From: Salinicola salarius
Lineage (GTDB): Bacteria > Pseudomonadota > Gammaproteobacteria > Pseudomonadales > Halomonadaceae
Assembly (NCBI RefSeq): GCF_002179555.1
Contig: NZ_NHOU01000004.1
Span: 1 to 64,000, forward strand
Reading direction: 5' to 3'
DNA: 64,000 nt
Made by a program: the position numbers and the translations under genes. Under the pieces are notes generated by a model. That model ran no database searches, had not been told where the DNA came from, and saw nothing but the letters and a program-made list of their open reading frames with translations. Positions within the stretch are counted from its first letter, which is position 1; each line of letters begins with the position of its first letter. Of the stretch, positions 1 through 8,351 are shown in pieces.

Positions 1-21
1 TCGGGCCGGCCTCATGAATAA

Positions 22-915
22 GCCGGGGTTAAAGCTATTGGCTTGAACCGAGCCGAAGTGATGTTCCGCAATCACGCATACCTACAAGAAGCGGAGTTCC
101 CCAGCCGCTTAGGCTACGAGGCCGCAGGCATCGTAACGGCAGTTGGGAGCGACGTAACCGAGATCACTATTGGTGACTCGGTCGCTCTGATCCCACCTTT
201 GGATATTGCTCGCTGGGGCACCTACGGCGAGTTGGCCAATGTACCAGCCCACCTGGTGGTAAAGAGCCCTGAGAACTTGTCCTTTGAAGAGGCTGCGGCG
301 TCTTGGATGCAGTACGTCACCGCCTGGGGAGCATTGATTGAACAGGCGAAGCTACGGCAGGGCGATTTTGTCATCGTTACCGCCGCGTCAAGCAGTGTTG
401 GCTTGGCCGCCTTCCAAATAGCTCGAATGGTCGGCGCCACATCGATTGCGATCACTCGAACTCACGCGAAGAAGCAAGCCCTGCTTGATGCAGGCGCTGC
501 GCATGTCATCGTCAGCGATGAAGAGGATATCGTCGAGCGTGTTATGACGATAACTGCCGGTCAAGGCGCTCGCGTTGTATTTGATCCTGTAGGCGGGCCG
601 TCCTTCGAACCTCTCACGCAGAGCATGGCGCGGGGCGGAATTTTGCTGGTGTACGGCGCACTCAGCTCTGAACCGACACCATTTCCACTGTTTACCGTGC
701 TGGGCAAAAGCCTGACTTTGAAGGGTTATCTCTACGCAGAGATTGTGGCCGACCCTGAAGCCCTGGAGAGAGCGAAGGCTTTTATTCTGCAAGGGTTGAA
801 GTCCGGCGCGTTGCGCCCGATCATCGCAAAGACATTCGCACTTAGCGACATCCAGGATGCCCATCGTTTCCTTGAAGCCAATCAGCAGATCGGCAAGATC
901 GTGGTAACTGTCTGA
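22..915 (+). pseudogene. 5'-truncated NADPH:quinone oxidoreductase (MDR family)
   Basis: This is a zinc-independent medium-chain dehydrogenase/reductase of the quinone oxidoreductase type. It would reduce quinones or enones with NADPH in the cytosol. The frame is open from base 22, just after an in-frame TAA at 19-21. It encodes VKAIGLNRAEVMFR, which in this family normally lies about 30 residues into the protein, so the N-terminus is missing. A TTG at 43 is the first possible start. Numbered from that TTG, GYEAAGIV is at residues 24-31 and the nucleotide-binding loop ASSSVGLAA at 115-123. The C-terminal end (GKIVVTV) looks complete. The lost part could be outside the window in another frame. 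A decayed or rearranged copy is more likely, because the neighbouring region is also rearranged. Confidence 0.7.
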
Positions 916-1261
916 CCAGCAATTATGGGGCTGAGAGCGTAATCCTTCGGCCCCGACTCAAGCCAGCCCTGATGACCGCTATTGGCCGACTCTGTTGAAA
1001 AAGTAGCTGCTCCCCCATGCTGTCGGCAGAATTGCTCTGTCAGCTAGCGCGGGGACGGTGAGCCGCCGCATCGTCAGGGCACAGCGTTGCTCAATCATTG
1101 ATTTGCTCAACTACGGCATTGCCAGCAAAACTTTGTCCAGGGTCAAACTGGAGCTTGCGCGCCGTGGCGGGCAGTAGTTTTGTCAGTTTGTCCAAATGCG
1201 CCTTTTGGCCGGCGTCAGTTTCGCGGCGGTCTCCAGCCGTACATATACCAAACGCCTCTGG
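916..1261. other. Intergenic gap without a supported gene
   Basis: About 350 bases lie between the oxidoreductase remnant and the AraC-type regulator. Open frames here are antisense shadows of the regulator. A stretch near 989-1002 (CTGTTGAAAAAGT) resembles insertion-sequence termini, but no partner repeat was found. Nothing else could be supported. Confidence 0.4.
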
Positions 1262-2224
1262 TCATCCGCCGCGTCGCAACTCCCTGACACCCCGGCCCAG
1301 CTTGCGGCGCAGCAGGGCCCGCAGGGTCGCCCCATCCGAATACCCGACCTGTGTGGCGACCTGGTCGACGCTGGCGTTTCCGGTGCGCAAGAGATGGACG
1401 GCATGCTCCACGCGCAGGTCCTGGAAATACGACAGTGGTGTCTTGCCCAAAACGCTTTGCAGCCGCCGCGCCAAGGTGCGCTCGCTTGTGCCCGCGGCGC
1501 TGGCCGCCTCCGCCAGCGAGAACCCCTGCGCGAGCCGACGTCTGGCCCAGCTCTCGAAGCGCTCCACCATTGGGTCGGCATGCGCAAGGTGGTCGGGAAT
1601 CACGAACTCGGCTTGCGAACTGCGTGCCTCGACCAGCAGATAGCGTGCCACCAGGGCCGCCAGCGCCGGACTGCGCCCCCGGATGATGTGCAAGGCCAAG
1701 TCAACGTGGGCCAAAGCGGCACCCGCGGTAGTGAAGCGTGTCGAGTTCACGATCATGCGTGACTCGTCCAACGTGACGTTCGGATAGCGCTGCCGAAACA
1801 TCGGCCCCAGCCACCATGACGTCGTCGCACGATGCCCATCAAGCAGGCCACTCTCTGCAAGTAAGAAACTACCGGAGCAGGCGGCACCAAGGTGCGCGCC
1901 AGCGGTGGACCACAGCTGTAGCGCGGCGACCGCATCGGGCACGTCGGGGCGTGTGAGCCGAGCCGAGAGCGTGTCAGGCATCTTGTCACCAAACGCGGGC
2001 ACGAGCACGACGTCTGGTTCTGGCACACCACGCGCAGTGACCACGGGGACCGTCAAGCCTTGCGCAGTCCGGATGCGACGCCGCACGGCCACCAGCGTGA
2101 TCTCGATGGGCGCGGGAGCCTGTGGCAGCGAGCCCGCCATTGCGTTGGCCAAGCCAAGGGTGTCAGTCAGGGCCGCAAGCCCCAGATCAAACACGCCATC
2201 ACAAACAAGGATGTGGATTTTCAT
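1262..2224 (-). CDS. GlxA family transcriptional regulator (DJ-1/PfpI + AraC HTH)
   Basis: This is a DNA-binding regulator of 320 residues. It joins a DJ-1/PfpI-like amidotransferase domain (about residues 1-190) to an AraC-type double helix-turn-helix (about 225-316). The first domain has the family's nucleophile-elbow region AACSGSFLL with Cys116. The second has the typical SERTLARRLQSVLG and VATQVGYSDGATLRALLRR helices. The ATG at 2224 (MKIHILVCDG) was chosen because the family starts here; a longer frame to 2275 adds only low-quality sequence. It is divergent from the small ABM-domain gene at 2342, and a near-perfect dyad (2228-2245) sits directly upstream of its start. It probably controls itself and that neighbour. 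The ligand is unknown. Confidence 0.88.
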   Translation of the reverse strand: MKIHILVCDGVFDLGLAALTDTLGLANAMAGSLPQAPAPIEITLVAVRRRIRTAQGLTVPVVTARGVPEPDVVLVPAFGDKMPDTLSARLTRPDVPDAVAALQLWSTAGAHLGAACSGSFLLAESGLLDGHRATTSWWLGPMFRQRYPNVTLDESRMIVNSTRFTTAGAALAHVDLALHIIRGRSPALAALVARYLLVEARSSQAEFVIPDHLAHADPMVERFESWARRRLAQGFSLAEAASAAGTSERTLARRLQSVLGKTPLSYFQDLRVEHAVHLLRTGNASVDQVATQVGYSDGATLRALLRRKLGRGVRELRRGG

Positions 2225-2227
2225 GGC

Positions 2228-2245
2228 AACAATGATATCAATGTT
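2228..2245. promoter_or_regulatory. Candidate operator of the GlxA-type regulator
   Basis: AACAATGATATCAATGTT is an 18-bp near-perfect palindrome centred on TGATATCA; only one symmetric base pair breaks the symmetry. It lies 4 bases upstream of the regulator start and in the divergent gap to the ABM-domain gene. Its role as an autoregulatory site is inferred from symmetry and position only. Confidence 0.4.
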
Positions 2246-2341
2246 GTCATTATTGCCTATAGAGATGTCTATCATGAAGACTTAGGCTGCTGTCTCGTCG
2301 ATCCCTTCACCCACTTTTCCATTTACCCCAAGGATTACAGC

Positions 2342-2644
2342 ATGACCAAGCTCGCCCTGTTTGTTCGCCTCGAAGCCAAACCCGGCCAGGAGGCTGCGCT
2401 TGCCGACTTCCTGGCCAGCGCACTGCCACTCGCCAACGCAGAGTCCGGCACCACTGCCTGGTTCGCATTGAAGTTTGGCCCTTCGACGTTCGGTGTGTTC
2501 GATGCCTTTGCCGATGAGGCAGGTCGCCAGGCACATCTGAACGGCCAGATCGCCGCGGCCTTGATGGCCAACGCCGCGACCTTGCTCAGTTCTCCGCCCA
2601 ATATCGAGAAGGTCGAACTGCTTGCAGCCAAACTGCCTGCATGA
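2342..2644 (+). CDS. Antibiotic biosynthesis monooxygenase (ABM) domain protein
   Basis: A 100-residue single-domain protein of the dimeric alpha/beta-barrel ABM fold. It starts MTKLALFVRLEAKPGQ, the usual first strand and turn, and contains ALKFGPSTFGVFDAF in the middle and a final helix with LLSSPPNIEKVELL. Such proteins include cofactor-free monooxygenases and quinol oxygenases, but no catalytic assignment can be made here. The ATG at 2342 has AAGGA 7 bases upstream. Pairing with a divergent GlxA-type regulator suggests it responds to a small metabolite or electrophile. It ends just before the sensor-gene remnant. Confidence 0.8.
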   Translation: MTKLALFVRLEAKPGQEAALADFLASALPLANAESGTTAWFALKFGPSTFGVFDAFADEAGRQAHLNGQIAAALMANAATLLSSPPNIEKVELLAAKLPA

Positions 2645-2670
2645 CAACCCGGCCTTGACTCAATCCTCTT

Positions 2671-3241
2671 TTGGTGCGGGGCGATCTGGACGATTCCGGC
2701 ATATTGCGGTCGATGGAGCTGCGCAGTCGGTCCCGCGCCGAATATGCCTGGATGGGCGTTGCCGATACTGACGGCCGGGTGCGCCAGGCCGTCAATGGCT
2801 CATTGCTTGGTCAGTCGGTCGAAGCCCGCCCCTGGTTTCAGGCCGGATTGCGCGGCCCCTACACGGGGGATCCTCATGAAGCTCTGCTGCTGGCCAAATT
2901 GCTGCCGCCCAATGCCAACGGCGAGCCCCTGCGCTTCATTGATTTTGCCGCGCCGATCACCAATGACGAGGGCGAGGTCATCGGTGTGCTGGGCGCGCAT
3001 GCCCACTGGAGCTGGGTGACTGCGATAGTCGAATCTGCCGTGTGGCGGGCCAGCACGAGTCCCGACATGCAGGTGCTGATCGTAGATCAAGACGGGCTGA
3101 TCCTGTATCCCGAACGACTTGCCGGGCAGCAGCAGACCTTGCCCCGGAATACCGCCAATGAAGCGACATGGTCAGTGGACGAGGGGTATTTGAGCAGCGT
3201 TGCGCCGGTGCCGATGCCTCCCGATTCCGGGCTCTCCTGGT
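2671..3241 (+). pseudogene. Cache-type sensor domain fragment, cut by IS3 element
   Basis: The translated sequence resembles the extracytoplasmic double-Cache sensor of diguanylate cyclases and chemoreceptors. It includes YAWMGVADTDGRV, EARPWFQAGLRGPYTGD, LLAKLLPP, and VIGVLGAHAHWSW followed by VLIVDQDGLILYP. Both ends are missing. No N-terminal membrane helix precedes it, since homology begins only a few codons after TTG 2671. The downstream part is replaced by the insertion sequence that starts at 3242. No GGDEF or methyl-accepting domain survives in the window. It is therefore a non-functional remnant of a membrane receptor gene. Confidence 0.75.
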
Positions 3242-3259
3242 TGACCTGCCACCGAACTT

Positions 3260-4129
3260 TCATCCAACGGCTATTGGAGTCCGATCAGTCTTCGTGCCAA
3301 TGGGCACGCCTTTGAGTGCCCGCGCATAGGCGGCTGGCGTTTTATAGCTCAGCGCCGAGTGCGGTCGCTCGGTGTTGTAGTCATCAGCCCAGGCTGAGAT
3401 AACGACTCTTGCCTGAGCCAGGTTATGGAACAGGGTTTCGTTGAGAAGCTCATCGCGCATCCGACCATTGAAGCTTTCCACGAAGCCATTCTGCATGGGC
3501 TTGCCCGGTGCGATGTAGTGCCACGCGATCCGGTGCTCGGCGCACCAGCGCAGGATCGCATTCGATGTCAGCTCCGTGCCGTTGTCCGAGACGATCATGT
3601 CGGGCTTGCCTCTCCGCTCGATCAATGCCGTCAATTCCCGCGCCACGCGTCGCCCCGATATCGAGGTGTCGGGGATCGCGGCAAGGCATTCCCGTGTGAC
3701 GTCATCGACGATGTTGAGAACCCGGAAGCGTTGTCCGCACACCAGCTGATCATGAACGAAGTCCAGTGACCATCTCGCATTGGCGCGCGCTTCGACCAGA
3801 ATGGGCGCTCGGGTACCGATCGCCTTGCGCCGAGCTTTTCGCTTGCGCACCGTCAATCCTTCCTCACGGTAGAGCCGATAGATACGATTGATGCCGGAGA
3901 GTTCGCCCTCGCGACGCAGCAGGACGAAGAGGCGCCGATAGCCGAACCGACGACGCTCGTTGGCCAGCTCCCGCAACCGATCACGCAGTGCCGTATCCGA
4001 GACGCGGCGAGGAACGTAGCGGACCATCCTGCGATCCGCTCCGACCAACCGACAGGCCCGGCGCTCGGAGAACCCGAGCAATCGCTTCAGATGCGAGACG
4101 GCGTCACGCTTCTCGGCGGGCGTCACCAC
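3260..4129 (-). CDS. IS3-family transposase OrfB (DDE integrase core)
   Basis: This is the catalytic subunit of an IS3-type transposase, 289 residues, starting with a GTG. The order is typical: an HTH_21-like segment ([21 protein letters not shown]) followed by an rve integrase core. The core has [10 protein letters not shown] (first Asp), VSDNGTEL (second Asp) and [14 protein letters not shown] (Glu). Its stop codon lies inside the IS terminal region. It overlaps the end of orfA by 7 bases. The fusion protein OrfAB is expected from -1 frameshifting at A6G (4129-4135 on the minus strand). No inactivating mutation is visible, so the element may be active. Confidence 0.93.
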   Translation of the reverse strand: MVTPAEKRDAVSHLKRLLGFSERRACRLVGADRRMVRYVPRRVSDTALRDRLRELANERRRFGYRRLFVLLRREGELSGINRIYRLYREEGLTVRKRKARRKAIGTRAPILVEARANARWSLDFVHDQLVCGQRFRVLNIVDDVTRECLAAIPDTSISGRRVARELTALIERRGKPDMIVSDNGTELTSNAILRWCAEHRIAWHYIAPGKPMQNGFVESFNGRMRDELLNETLFHNLAQARVVISAWADDYNTERPHSALSYKTPAAYARALKGVPIGTKTDRTPIAVG

Positions 4130-4389
4130 TTTTTTGAGACCAGTTCCTTCATCGCCGATAGGTCGAGCATCTGCTCGGCGAGTAGCTTCTTCAGCCTGGC
4201 ATTCTCGTCCTCGAGCGTTTTCAGCCGTTTGGCTTCCGACACGGTCATGCCACCGAACCTAGCTTTCCAGTTGTAGAAGGTGCCCTCCGACATGCCGTGC
4301 TTGCGGCACAGGTCAGCACACTTCGCCCCTGCCTCGTGCTCGGCCAGGATGCCGATGATCTGTTCTTCGGTGAATCTCGCGCGTTTCAT
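4123..4389 (-). CDS. IS3-family transposase OrfA (HTH_Tnp_1)
   Basis: An 88-residue DNA-binding partner of OrfB. The N-terminal [20 protein letters not shown] and [20 protein letters not shown] form the helix-turn-helix that binds the IS ends. A leucine-zipper-like coiled coil follows ([22 protein letters not shown]). The last codons run over the run of six A and G that allows -1 slippage into orfB. Length and architecture are normal for the family. Confidence 0.92.
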   Translation of the reverse strand: MKRARFTEEQIIGILAEHEAGAKCADLCRKHGMSEGTFYNWKARFGGMTVSEAKRLKTLEDENARLKKLLAEQMLDLSAMKELVSKKW

Positions 4390-4542
4390 GGTCCGTCCTC
4401 TGGTTAGGTCGGACTCTAGTTGACGATGGAGGAAAAATCCCGTGGCAGGTCACTGGGGGGCTTCACGTGCATGTCATCCGGAAGACTGGGCCGGCCTTTG
4501 GCTCGAAGAGATGAGCCAAATCAGCAGCGCCTTAATCTCCAG

Positions 4543-4563
4543 GCCGGTGATAAAGTCACCGGC
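4543..4563. repeat. Perfect 8-bp inverted repeat upstream of the DUF6998-like gene
   Basis: GCCGGTGA and TCACCGGC flank a 5-base TAAAG centre, giving a 21-bp dyad. It lies about 65 bases before the ATG at 4627. It could be an operator for that gene or a short hairpin; there is no U-tract, so a terminator is unlikely. Confidence 0.35.
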
Positions 4564-4626
4564 TGTAAAGAATTCGAATGCCAACGTTTAATCCCGCCGT
4601 TTGTGCTGGTTGATAAAGGTCGTGCA

Positions 4627-5121
4627 ATGGAGTTAATGAACCTGACGGTTAAAGAGCTTCTACAGTTGCTGGCATCGGCAACGGATGAGCTCAGGACGAG
4701 AAATATCGTCAGGACGAATAACAATCCCTTGGGCGATTATACGGAATGGCTGGTGGCCCGTGCCTTCCGGCTCGAACTCCAGACGAATTCGAAAGCGGGA
4801 TACGATGGAGTCAGAAAAGCTGGGATTGATGATGAGCTGCGAGTTCAAATAAAAGGGCGACGCGTCACGCCAGGTGACAAGACATGGCAGCTAAGCGCGA
4901 TCCGAAACTATGCATCGAATGACTTCGATGTGCTGGTTGCAGTCATCTTCGATGAGCGCTTCGATATCATCGAAGCCTTCTGGATTCCTCATGCCGTCAT
5001 CGGCGATCACGCGTCCTACCGGGCTCATGTGAACGCCCATATCTTATCGCTCAGAAGTTCGATCATGACGGATTCCAGAGTGGAGTCGGTGAAAGATATT
5101 CTGGTGCGATTCCATCAATGA
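4627..5121 (+). CDS. DUF6998-like protein with PD-(D/E)XK nuclease-type motif
   Basis: A 164-residue soluble protein. The N-terminal helix (MNLTVKELLQLLASATDELR) precedes GDYTEWLVARAF, GYDGV and VQIKGRRV. This E...D...QxK arrangement matches the core of PD-(D/E)XK restriction-type nucleases as seen in DUF6998 proteins; assignment is from motif memory, not a search. The ATG at 4627 has AAAGG upstream. The longer frame from 4420 overlaps the IS end and is rejected. Base composition is visibly more AT-rich than the surroundings, consistent with transfer. Its stop overlaps the first ATG of the next, truncated gene (ATGA). It could be an orphan of a restriction or defence locus. Activity is unproven. 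Confidence 0.6.
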   Translation: MELMNLTVKELLQLLASATDELRTRNIVRTNNNPLGDYTEWLVARAFRLELQTNSKAGYDGVRKAGIDDELRVQIKGRRVTPGDKTWQLSAIRNYASNDFDVLVAVIFDERFDIIEAFWIPHAVIGDHASYRAHVNAHILSLRSSIMTDSRVESVKDILVRFHQ

Positions 5122-6065
5122 TTATCGGCGGCTTACAGGCGGGCGAAGTACTCGTTCGCGTTCACGCGGTCGGCCTCAATCCGCCCGACTGGTATCTGCG
5201 CGAGGGCTACAAGTCGCTGCCGCCCGAATGGCAGCCGCAGGTGGATTTCCCGCTCATTCTGGGAACGGATGTTTCGGGCGTCGTCGCGGCGGTCGCCGAC
5301 GATATCAAGAACCTCTCCGTTGGTGATGAGGTGTATTCAATGGTTCGCTTTCCCGACGGCATGTTCGGGGGAAGCAGGGCCTATGCCGAATACGTCAGCG
5401 TGCCGGTGTCGGAAGTCGCGCTCAAGCCGGCCGGCATCGATCACGTGCAGGCCGCCGGTGCGCCGATGTCGCTGCTCACCGCGTGGCAGTTCATGGTCGA
5501 ACTGGGTCACGATGAATCCAATCCGCTTCAAGCGAACCGGCATCAGCCGGTGCCGCTCGAAGGCAAGACGGTGCTCATCAACGGGGCTGCAGGCGGGGTA
5601 GGGCACTTTGCGGTGCAGATCGCGAAGTTGAAGGGCGCGCACGTCATCGCCGTGGCCTCTGGCAGGCATGAGTCATTGTTGCGTGAACTCGGGGCTGACG
5701 AATTCATCGATTACGCCAGCACGCCACCCGAAGATGTCGCTCACGACATCGATCTCGTCATCGACACCCTTGGCGGCCCGACCACCGGTCGTTTCCTGCG
5801 CACGCTGAAGCGCGGCGGCGCCTTGTTCCCGATCTACCCGCTGGGTTTCGACGGCGCCGAGGAAGCCATGACGCTGGGCGTCACGGTCTCGGCAACCCAG
5901 GTCCGCTCGAGCGGAGCCCAGTTGAAGGAAGCGGGGCGTTTGCTCGACGACGGGTCGATCCGCGTCGTCGTGGACAGCACCTACTCGCTTGCCGACGCTC
6001 GCAAGGCCCACGAACGTGCCGCCCAGGGCCATGTCCAGGGCAAGATCGTACTCACTGTCGAATGA
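5118..6065 (+). pseudogene. 5'-truncated zinc-type alcohol dehydrogenase/quinone oxidoreductase
   Basis: An MDR-family oxidoreductase of 315 residues in the open frame. QAGEVLVRVHAVGLNPPDWYL, normally about 30 residues from the start, occurs at residues 7-27, so the beginning of the family domain is missing. The rest is intact: ILGTDVSGVV, the nucleotide-binding GAAGGVGHFAVQIAKLKGA, ELGADEFIDY and GKIVLTVE. The only ATG available is created at the junction with the preceding DUF6998-like gene, which suggests that insertion or recombination replaced the original start. The product may still be made, but the catalytic domain would lack its first strands. Sequence is normal GC-rich for this genome, unlike the gene before it. 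Confidence 0.7.
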
Positions 6066-6099
6066 ACGCTGCGGCGGATAGAATCTCTGAATAGACCTT

Positions 6100-6175
6100 T
6101 TTGGATAGCCCCTCTGGAATAGCCCCTCTGGACAGGCGCTCTGGCTAGGGCCTTTGGGATAGACACCCTGGTTTT
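6100..6175. repeat. Degenerate short tandem repeats downstream of the oxidoreductase
   Basis: A unit like GGATAGCCCCTCT occurs two to four times with drift (GGATAGCCCCTCT, GGAATAGCCCCTCT, then GGACAGGCGCTCT and GGGATAGACACCCT). No coding or hairpin role is apparent. Confidence 0.5.
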
Positions 6176-6238
6176 ACGCTGCGTTCGAGGCAACGGGCCA
6201 ACATCGGGCTATTCTTTTGAACTAGCGTCCGCGAGTGA

Positions 6239-6277
6239 TGAAAAAAATGCCCCGATGGAGAAATCCATCGGGGCATT
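6239..6277 (-). terminator. Rho-independent terminator of the sorbosone-dehydrogenase operon
   Basis: A perfect 13-bp stem (AATGCCCCGATGG with CCATCGGGGCATT, loop of 6) lies at 6246-6277. Read on the minus strand it is followed by a run of T, so it terminates the operon ending at 6322. Confidence 0.88.
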
Positions 6278-6321
6278 GCGTGGCGCCATCGTTGCATGAC
6301 GCTATGCCGTGCCGACCATGT

Positions 6322-7815
6322 TCAGGGAGAGGTGTTGGTCTCGCCCTCGGTTGCGGTTGGCTCGTCGCCGGAAGTGGCGGCGGCGTCGTCCGATGTGGCA
6401 GCGCCGTCCTCGGCTGTGGCGGATTCATCGCCAGACATCGCGGATTCGCCTTCAGGCGAAGCAGCATCGCCCGTTGAGGTCGGGGATGGATCGTCGCTCA
6501 TGGCCTGCGACGAATCTGCGTCATCCCGCGTCACCCGCCAGACCGCATTGGTCATGTCGTCGGCGACGATCACCGAGCCATCCGGGGCGACGGTGACGCC
6601 GACAGGGCGGCCGCGAGTCTTGCCGTCGTCGGTCAGGAAGCCGGACACGAAGTCGACCGGATCGCCGGTGGGCTGGCCGTTCTCGAACGGAACGAAGACG
6701 ACCTTGTAGCCGGCGAGGTCCGAACGGTTCCAACTGCCGTGCTCGCCGACGAAGACGCCATTGGTGAACTCGCCGCCCACGGCCTCGTTGGAGAAGTCGA
6801 CGCCGAGCGGCGCGCGGTGCGAGCCGAGGCTGTAGTCGGGGGAGATCGCCGATTCCACTCGCTCGGGGTTCTCCGGCTTCACCCGCGGGTCGACGTGCTG
6901 GCCCCAGTAGCTGTACGGCCAGCCATAGAAGCCGCCTTCCTGAATCGAGGTGAGGTAGTCGGGCACCAGGTTCGGCCCCAGTTCGTCGCGTTCGTTCACC
7001 ACGGCCCAGAGCTGGTCCGTCTCCGGCTGGATGGTCAGCGCGGTGGGGTTGCGCACGCCGGTGGCGTAGGCGCGATGTGCGCCGGTCTCGGCATCGACCT
7101 CCCAAATCTCCGCACGATCCACTTCCGCCGCCATGCCGCGCTCGGTGATGTTGCTGTTGGAGCCAATCCCGACGTAGAGATAGTCGCCATCCGCGCTGGC
7201 AGTGAGTGCTTTGGTCCAGTGGTGATTGATCTCCGCGGGCAGCGGCGTGACCAGTTCCGGCGGGCCGCTGGCTTCGGTCTGGCCTTCCTGATAGTCGAAG
7301 CGGACGAGCGAATCCTGGTTGGCGACGTAGAGCTCGTCGTCCACCAGGGCGAGGCCATAGGGGGCGTTGAGGTTCTCGGCGAACACCGTCTGCTCTTCGA
7401 ACGTGCCGTCACCGTCGCCATCGCGCAGCAGGGTGAGCCGATTGCCGCCCTGGACCGAGGTGGTGCCTTTCGACTTGATGATGCCGGCGATGAAATCCTT
7501 CGGCCGCGACTTCGGGGCGTTGCCGCCACCCTTGCCTTCCGCCACCAGGATGTCGCCGTTGGGCAGCACCAGCGTCTGGCGCGGCACTTTCAGGTCGGTG
7601 GCGATGGCGGTGATCGTGTAGCCGTCGGGGACCGTGGGCTTCAGGTCGCCCCACGGTGCCTGCTCGGGCACGGCCATGTTGGGCAGCAGGCCGCGCTGCG
7701 GCTCCGGCAGATCGGGATTGGGGCCGTACTGCGGGTTCTCTTCGGCGGCGGTGGCACCACCGGCGAGCAGGAGCAGCGAGAGTGGCGCGGCGTAGCGCAT
7801 GCGAGTCAATGTCAT
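6322..7815 (-). CDS. PQQ-type sorbosone/glucose dehydrogenase-like beta-propeller protein
   Basis: A secreted protein of 497 residues. A signal peptide (RMRYAAPLSLLLLAGGATAA) precedes a soluble-glucose/L-sorbosone dehydrogenase-like six-bladed propeller. Recognisable blocks are LPNGDILVAEGKGGG, LNAPYGLALVDDELYVAN, GIGSNSNITERG, ATGVRNPTALTIQP, GGFYGWPYSYWG, GEHGSWNRSDLAGYKVVFVPF and GRPVGVTVAPDGSVIVADD. Family members oxidise aldoses or sorbosone with PQQ in the periplasm; PQQ use here is inferred. The last 65 or so residues are an unusual acidic, Ser/Thr/Ala-rich low-complexity tail. It overlaps the upstream membrane-protein gene by 4 bases (ATGA), so both are one operon. Confidence 0.85.
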   Translation of the reverse strand: MTLTRMRYAAPLSLLLLAGGATAAEENPQYGPNPDLPEPQRGLLPNMAVPEQAPWGDLKPTVPDGYTITAIATDLKVPRQTLVLPNGDILVAEGKGGGNAPKSRPKDFIAGIIKSKGTTSVQGGNRLTLLRDGDGDGTFEEQTVFAENLNAPYGLALVDDELYVANQDSLVRFDYQEGQTEASGPPELVTPLPAEINHHWTKALTASADGDYLYVGIGSNSNITERGMAAEVDRAEIWEVDAETGAHRAYATGVRNPTALTIQPETDQLWAVVNERDELGPNLVPDYLTSIQEGGFYGWPYSYWGQHVDPRVKPENPERVESAISPDYSLGSHRAPLGVDFSNEAVGGEFTNGVFVGEHGSWNRSDLAGYKVVFVPFENGQPTGDPVDFVSGFLTDDGKTRGRPVGVTVAPDGSVIVADDMTNAVWRVTRDDADSSQAMSDDPSPTSTGDAASPEGESAMSGDESATAEDGAATSDDAAATSGDEPTATEGETNTSP

Positions 7816-8351
7816 GACTGACCTCCGGTCTTGCGGCTGGTGAATCCGATCCAGATCGCGGCGAAGGCGAGTACGGCAACGACGATCGAAAGCGTAAAGC
7901 CCATGGGCATCGCGGCCCAGGCGTCCCTGGCGTGAATCAACGCGTTGATGAAACCCAGGATCCAGGTCACGAGCAGCAGCAAGAAGTAGAAGATGGACAA
8001 TCCGCGGCTACCTGCAGGGCGGAATATGCCGATGAGCGCGCAGATCAGGGCGAAGCCGCTGAACACGAGGCCGCCGGCAATCAGCCAGGAGGAAAAATGG
8101 GTCCACTGGATGTTGAAGGTCGTGGAGTAGGCGTAATCGCTCAACGCGGCACCCAGGAAGAGCGGAAAGGCGCCGGCAAGCAACATTCCATGAAGCGGGT
8201 TCGGCCCGCTCCGGATCGGTCGTTCGGCAGTGGCGGTGGCAGACACGGCAAGCTCCTTTTGCGGTTGAGTCGTGAGGTTCGCTCCAGCATCGTCCTCGAT
8301 CGGGCGAATCTCCTTGGCAACGGGAAAGTCTTCCGGTAACGAGAGCGTCAT
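7812..8351 (-). CDS. DUF2231-like four-helix membrane protein
   Basis: A 179-residue inner-membrane protein. About 50 polar N-terminal residues are followed by GPNPLHGMLLAGAFPLFLGA and three further hydrophobic segments (SSWLIAGGLVFSGFALICAL, IFYFLLLLVTWILGFINAL, FTLSIVVAVLAFAAIWIGF). The HPxL/HGML start and four-helix layout match DUF2231 proteins. These often lie next to PQQ-type dehydrogenases and may pass electrons or anchor the partner; that role is inference. It is the first gene of the two-gene operon with the sorbosone-dehydrogenase-like gene. Confidence 0.75.
   Translation of the reverse strand: MTLSLPEDFPVAKEIRPIEDDAGANLTTQPQKELAVSATATAERPIRSGPNPLHGMLLAGAFPLFLGAALSDYAYSTTFNIQWTHFSSWLIAGGLVFSGFALICALIGIFRPAGSRGLSIFYFLLLLVTWILGFINALIHARDAWAAMPMGFTLSIVVAVLAFAAIWIGFTSRKTGGQS

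Larger units (their letters stand above)
3242..4452 (-). mobile_element. IS3-family insertion sequence (1.2 kb)
   Basis: Ends were found by matching the two flanks. Both begin TGACCTGCCAC reading inward and keep partial identity for about 45 bases; the conserved inner block GAGTCCGA lies at 3276-3285 on the left and about 4407-4416 on the right. Direct CTGG repeats at 3237-3240 and 4453-4456 are a plausible 4-bp target duplication, as made by the IS407/IS51-type subgroups; a single extra T at 3241 leaves the exact left border uncertain by one base. It carries orfA and orfB on the minus strand joined by a slippery A6G. It interrupts the Cache-sensor remnant. Confidence 0.85.

Noticed and set aside
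989-1002. CTGTTGAAAAAGT, resembling an insertion-sequence end
   Set aside because: No matching second end, target repeat or transposase remnant was found nearby.
1098-1762. Several long plus-strand open frames opposite the GlxA-type gene
   Set aside because: They are antisense to a clear AraC/DJ-1 protein and show Arg/Ser/Pro-rich compositions typical of shadow frames in GC-rich DNA.
4420-4626. Upstream extension of the DUF6998-like frame
   Set aside because: It begins inside the IS3 terminal region and lacks conserved sequence; the ATG at 4627 has a ribosome site and fits the family.
6739-7821. 360-codon open frame on the plus strand
   Set aside because: It is exactly antisense to the sorbosone-dehydrogenase-like gene and has no family features.
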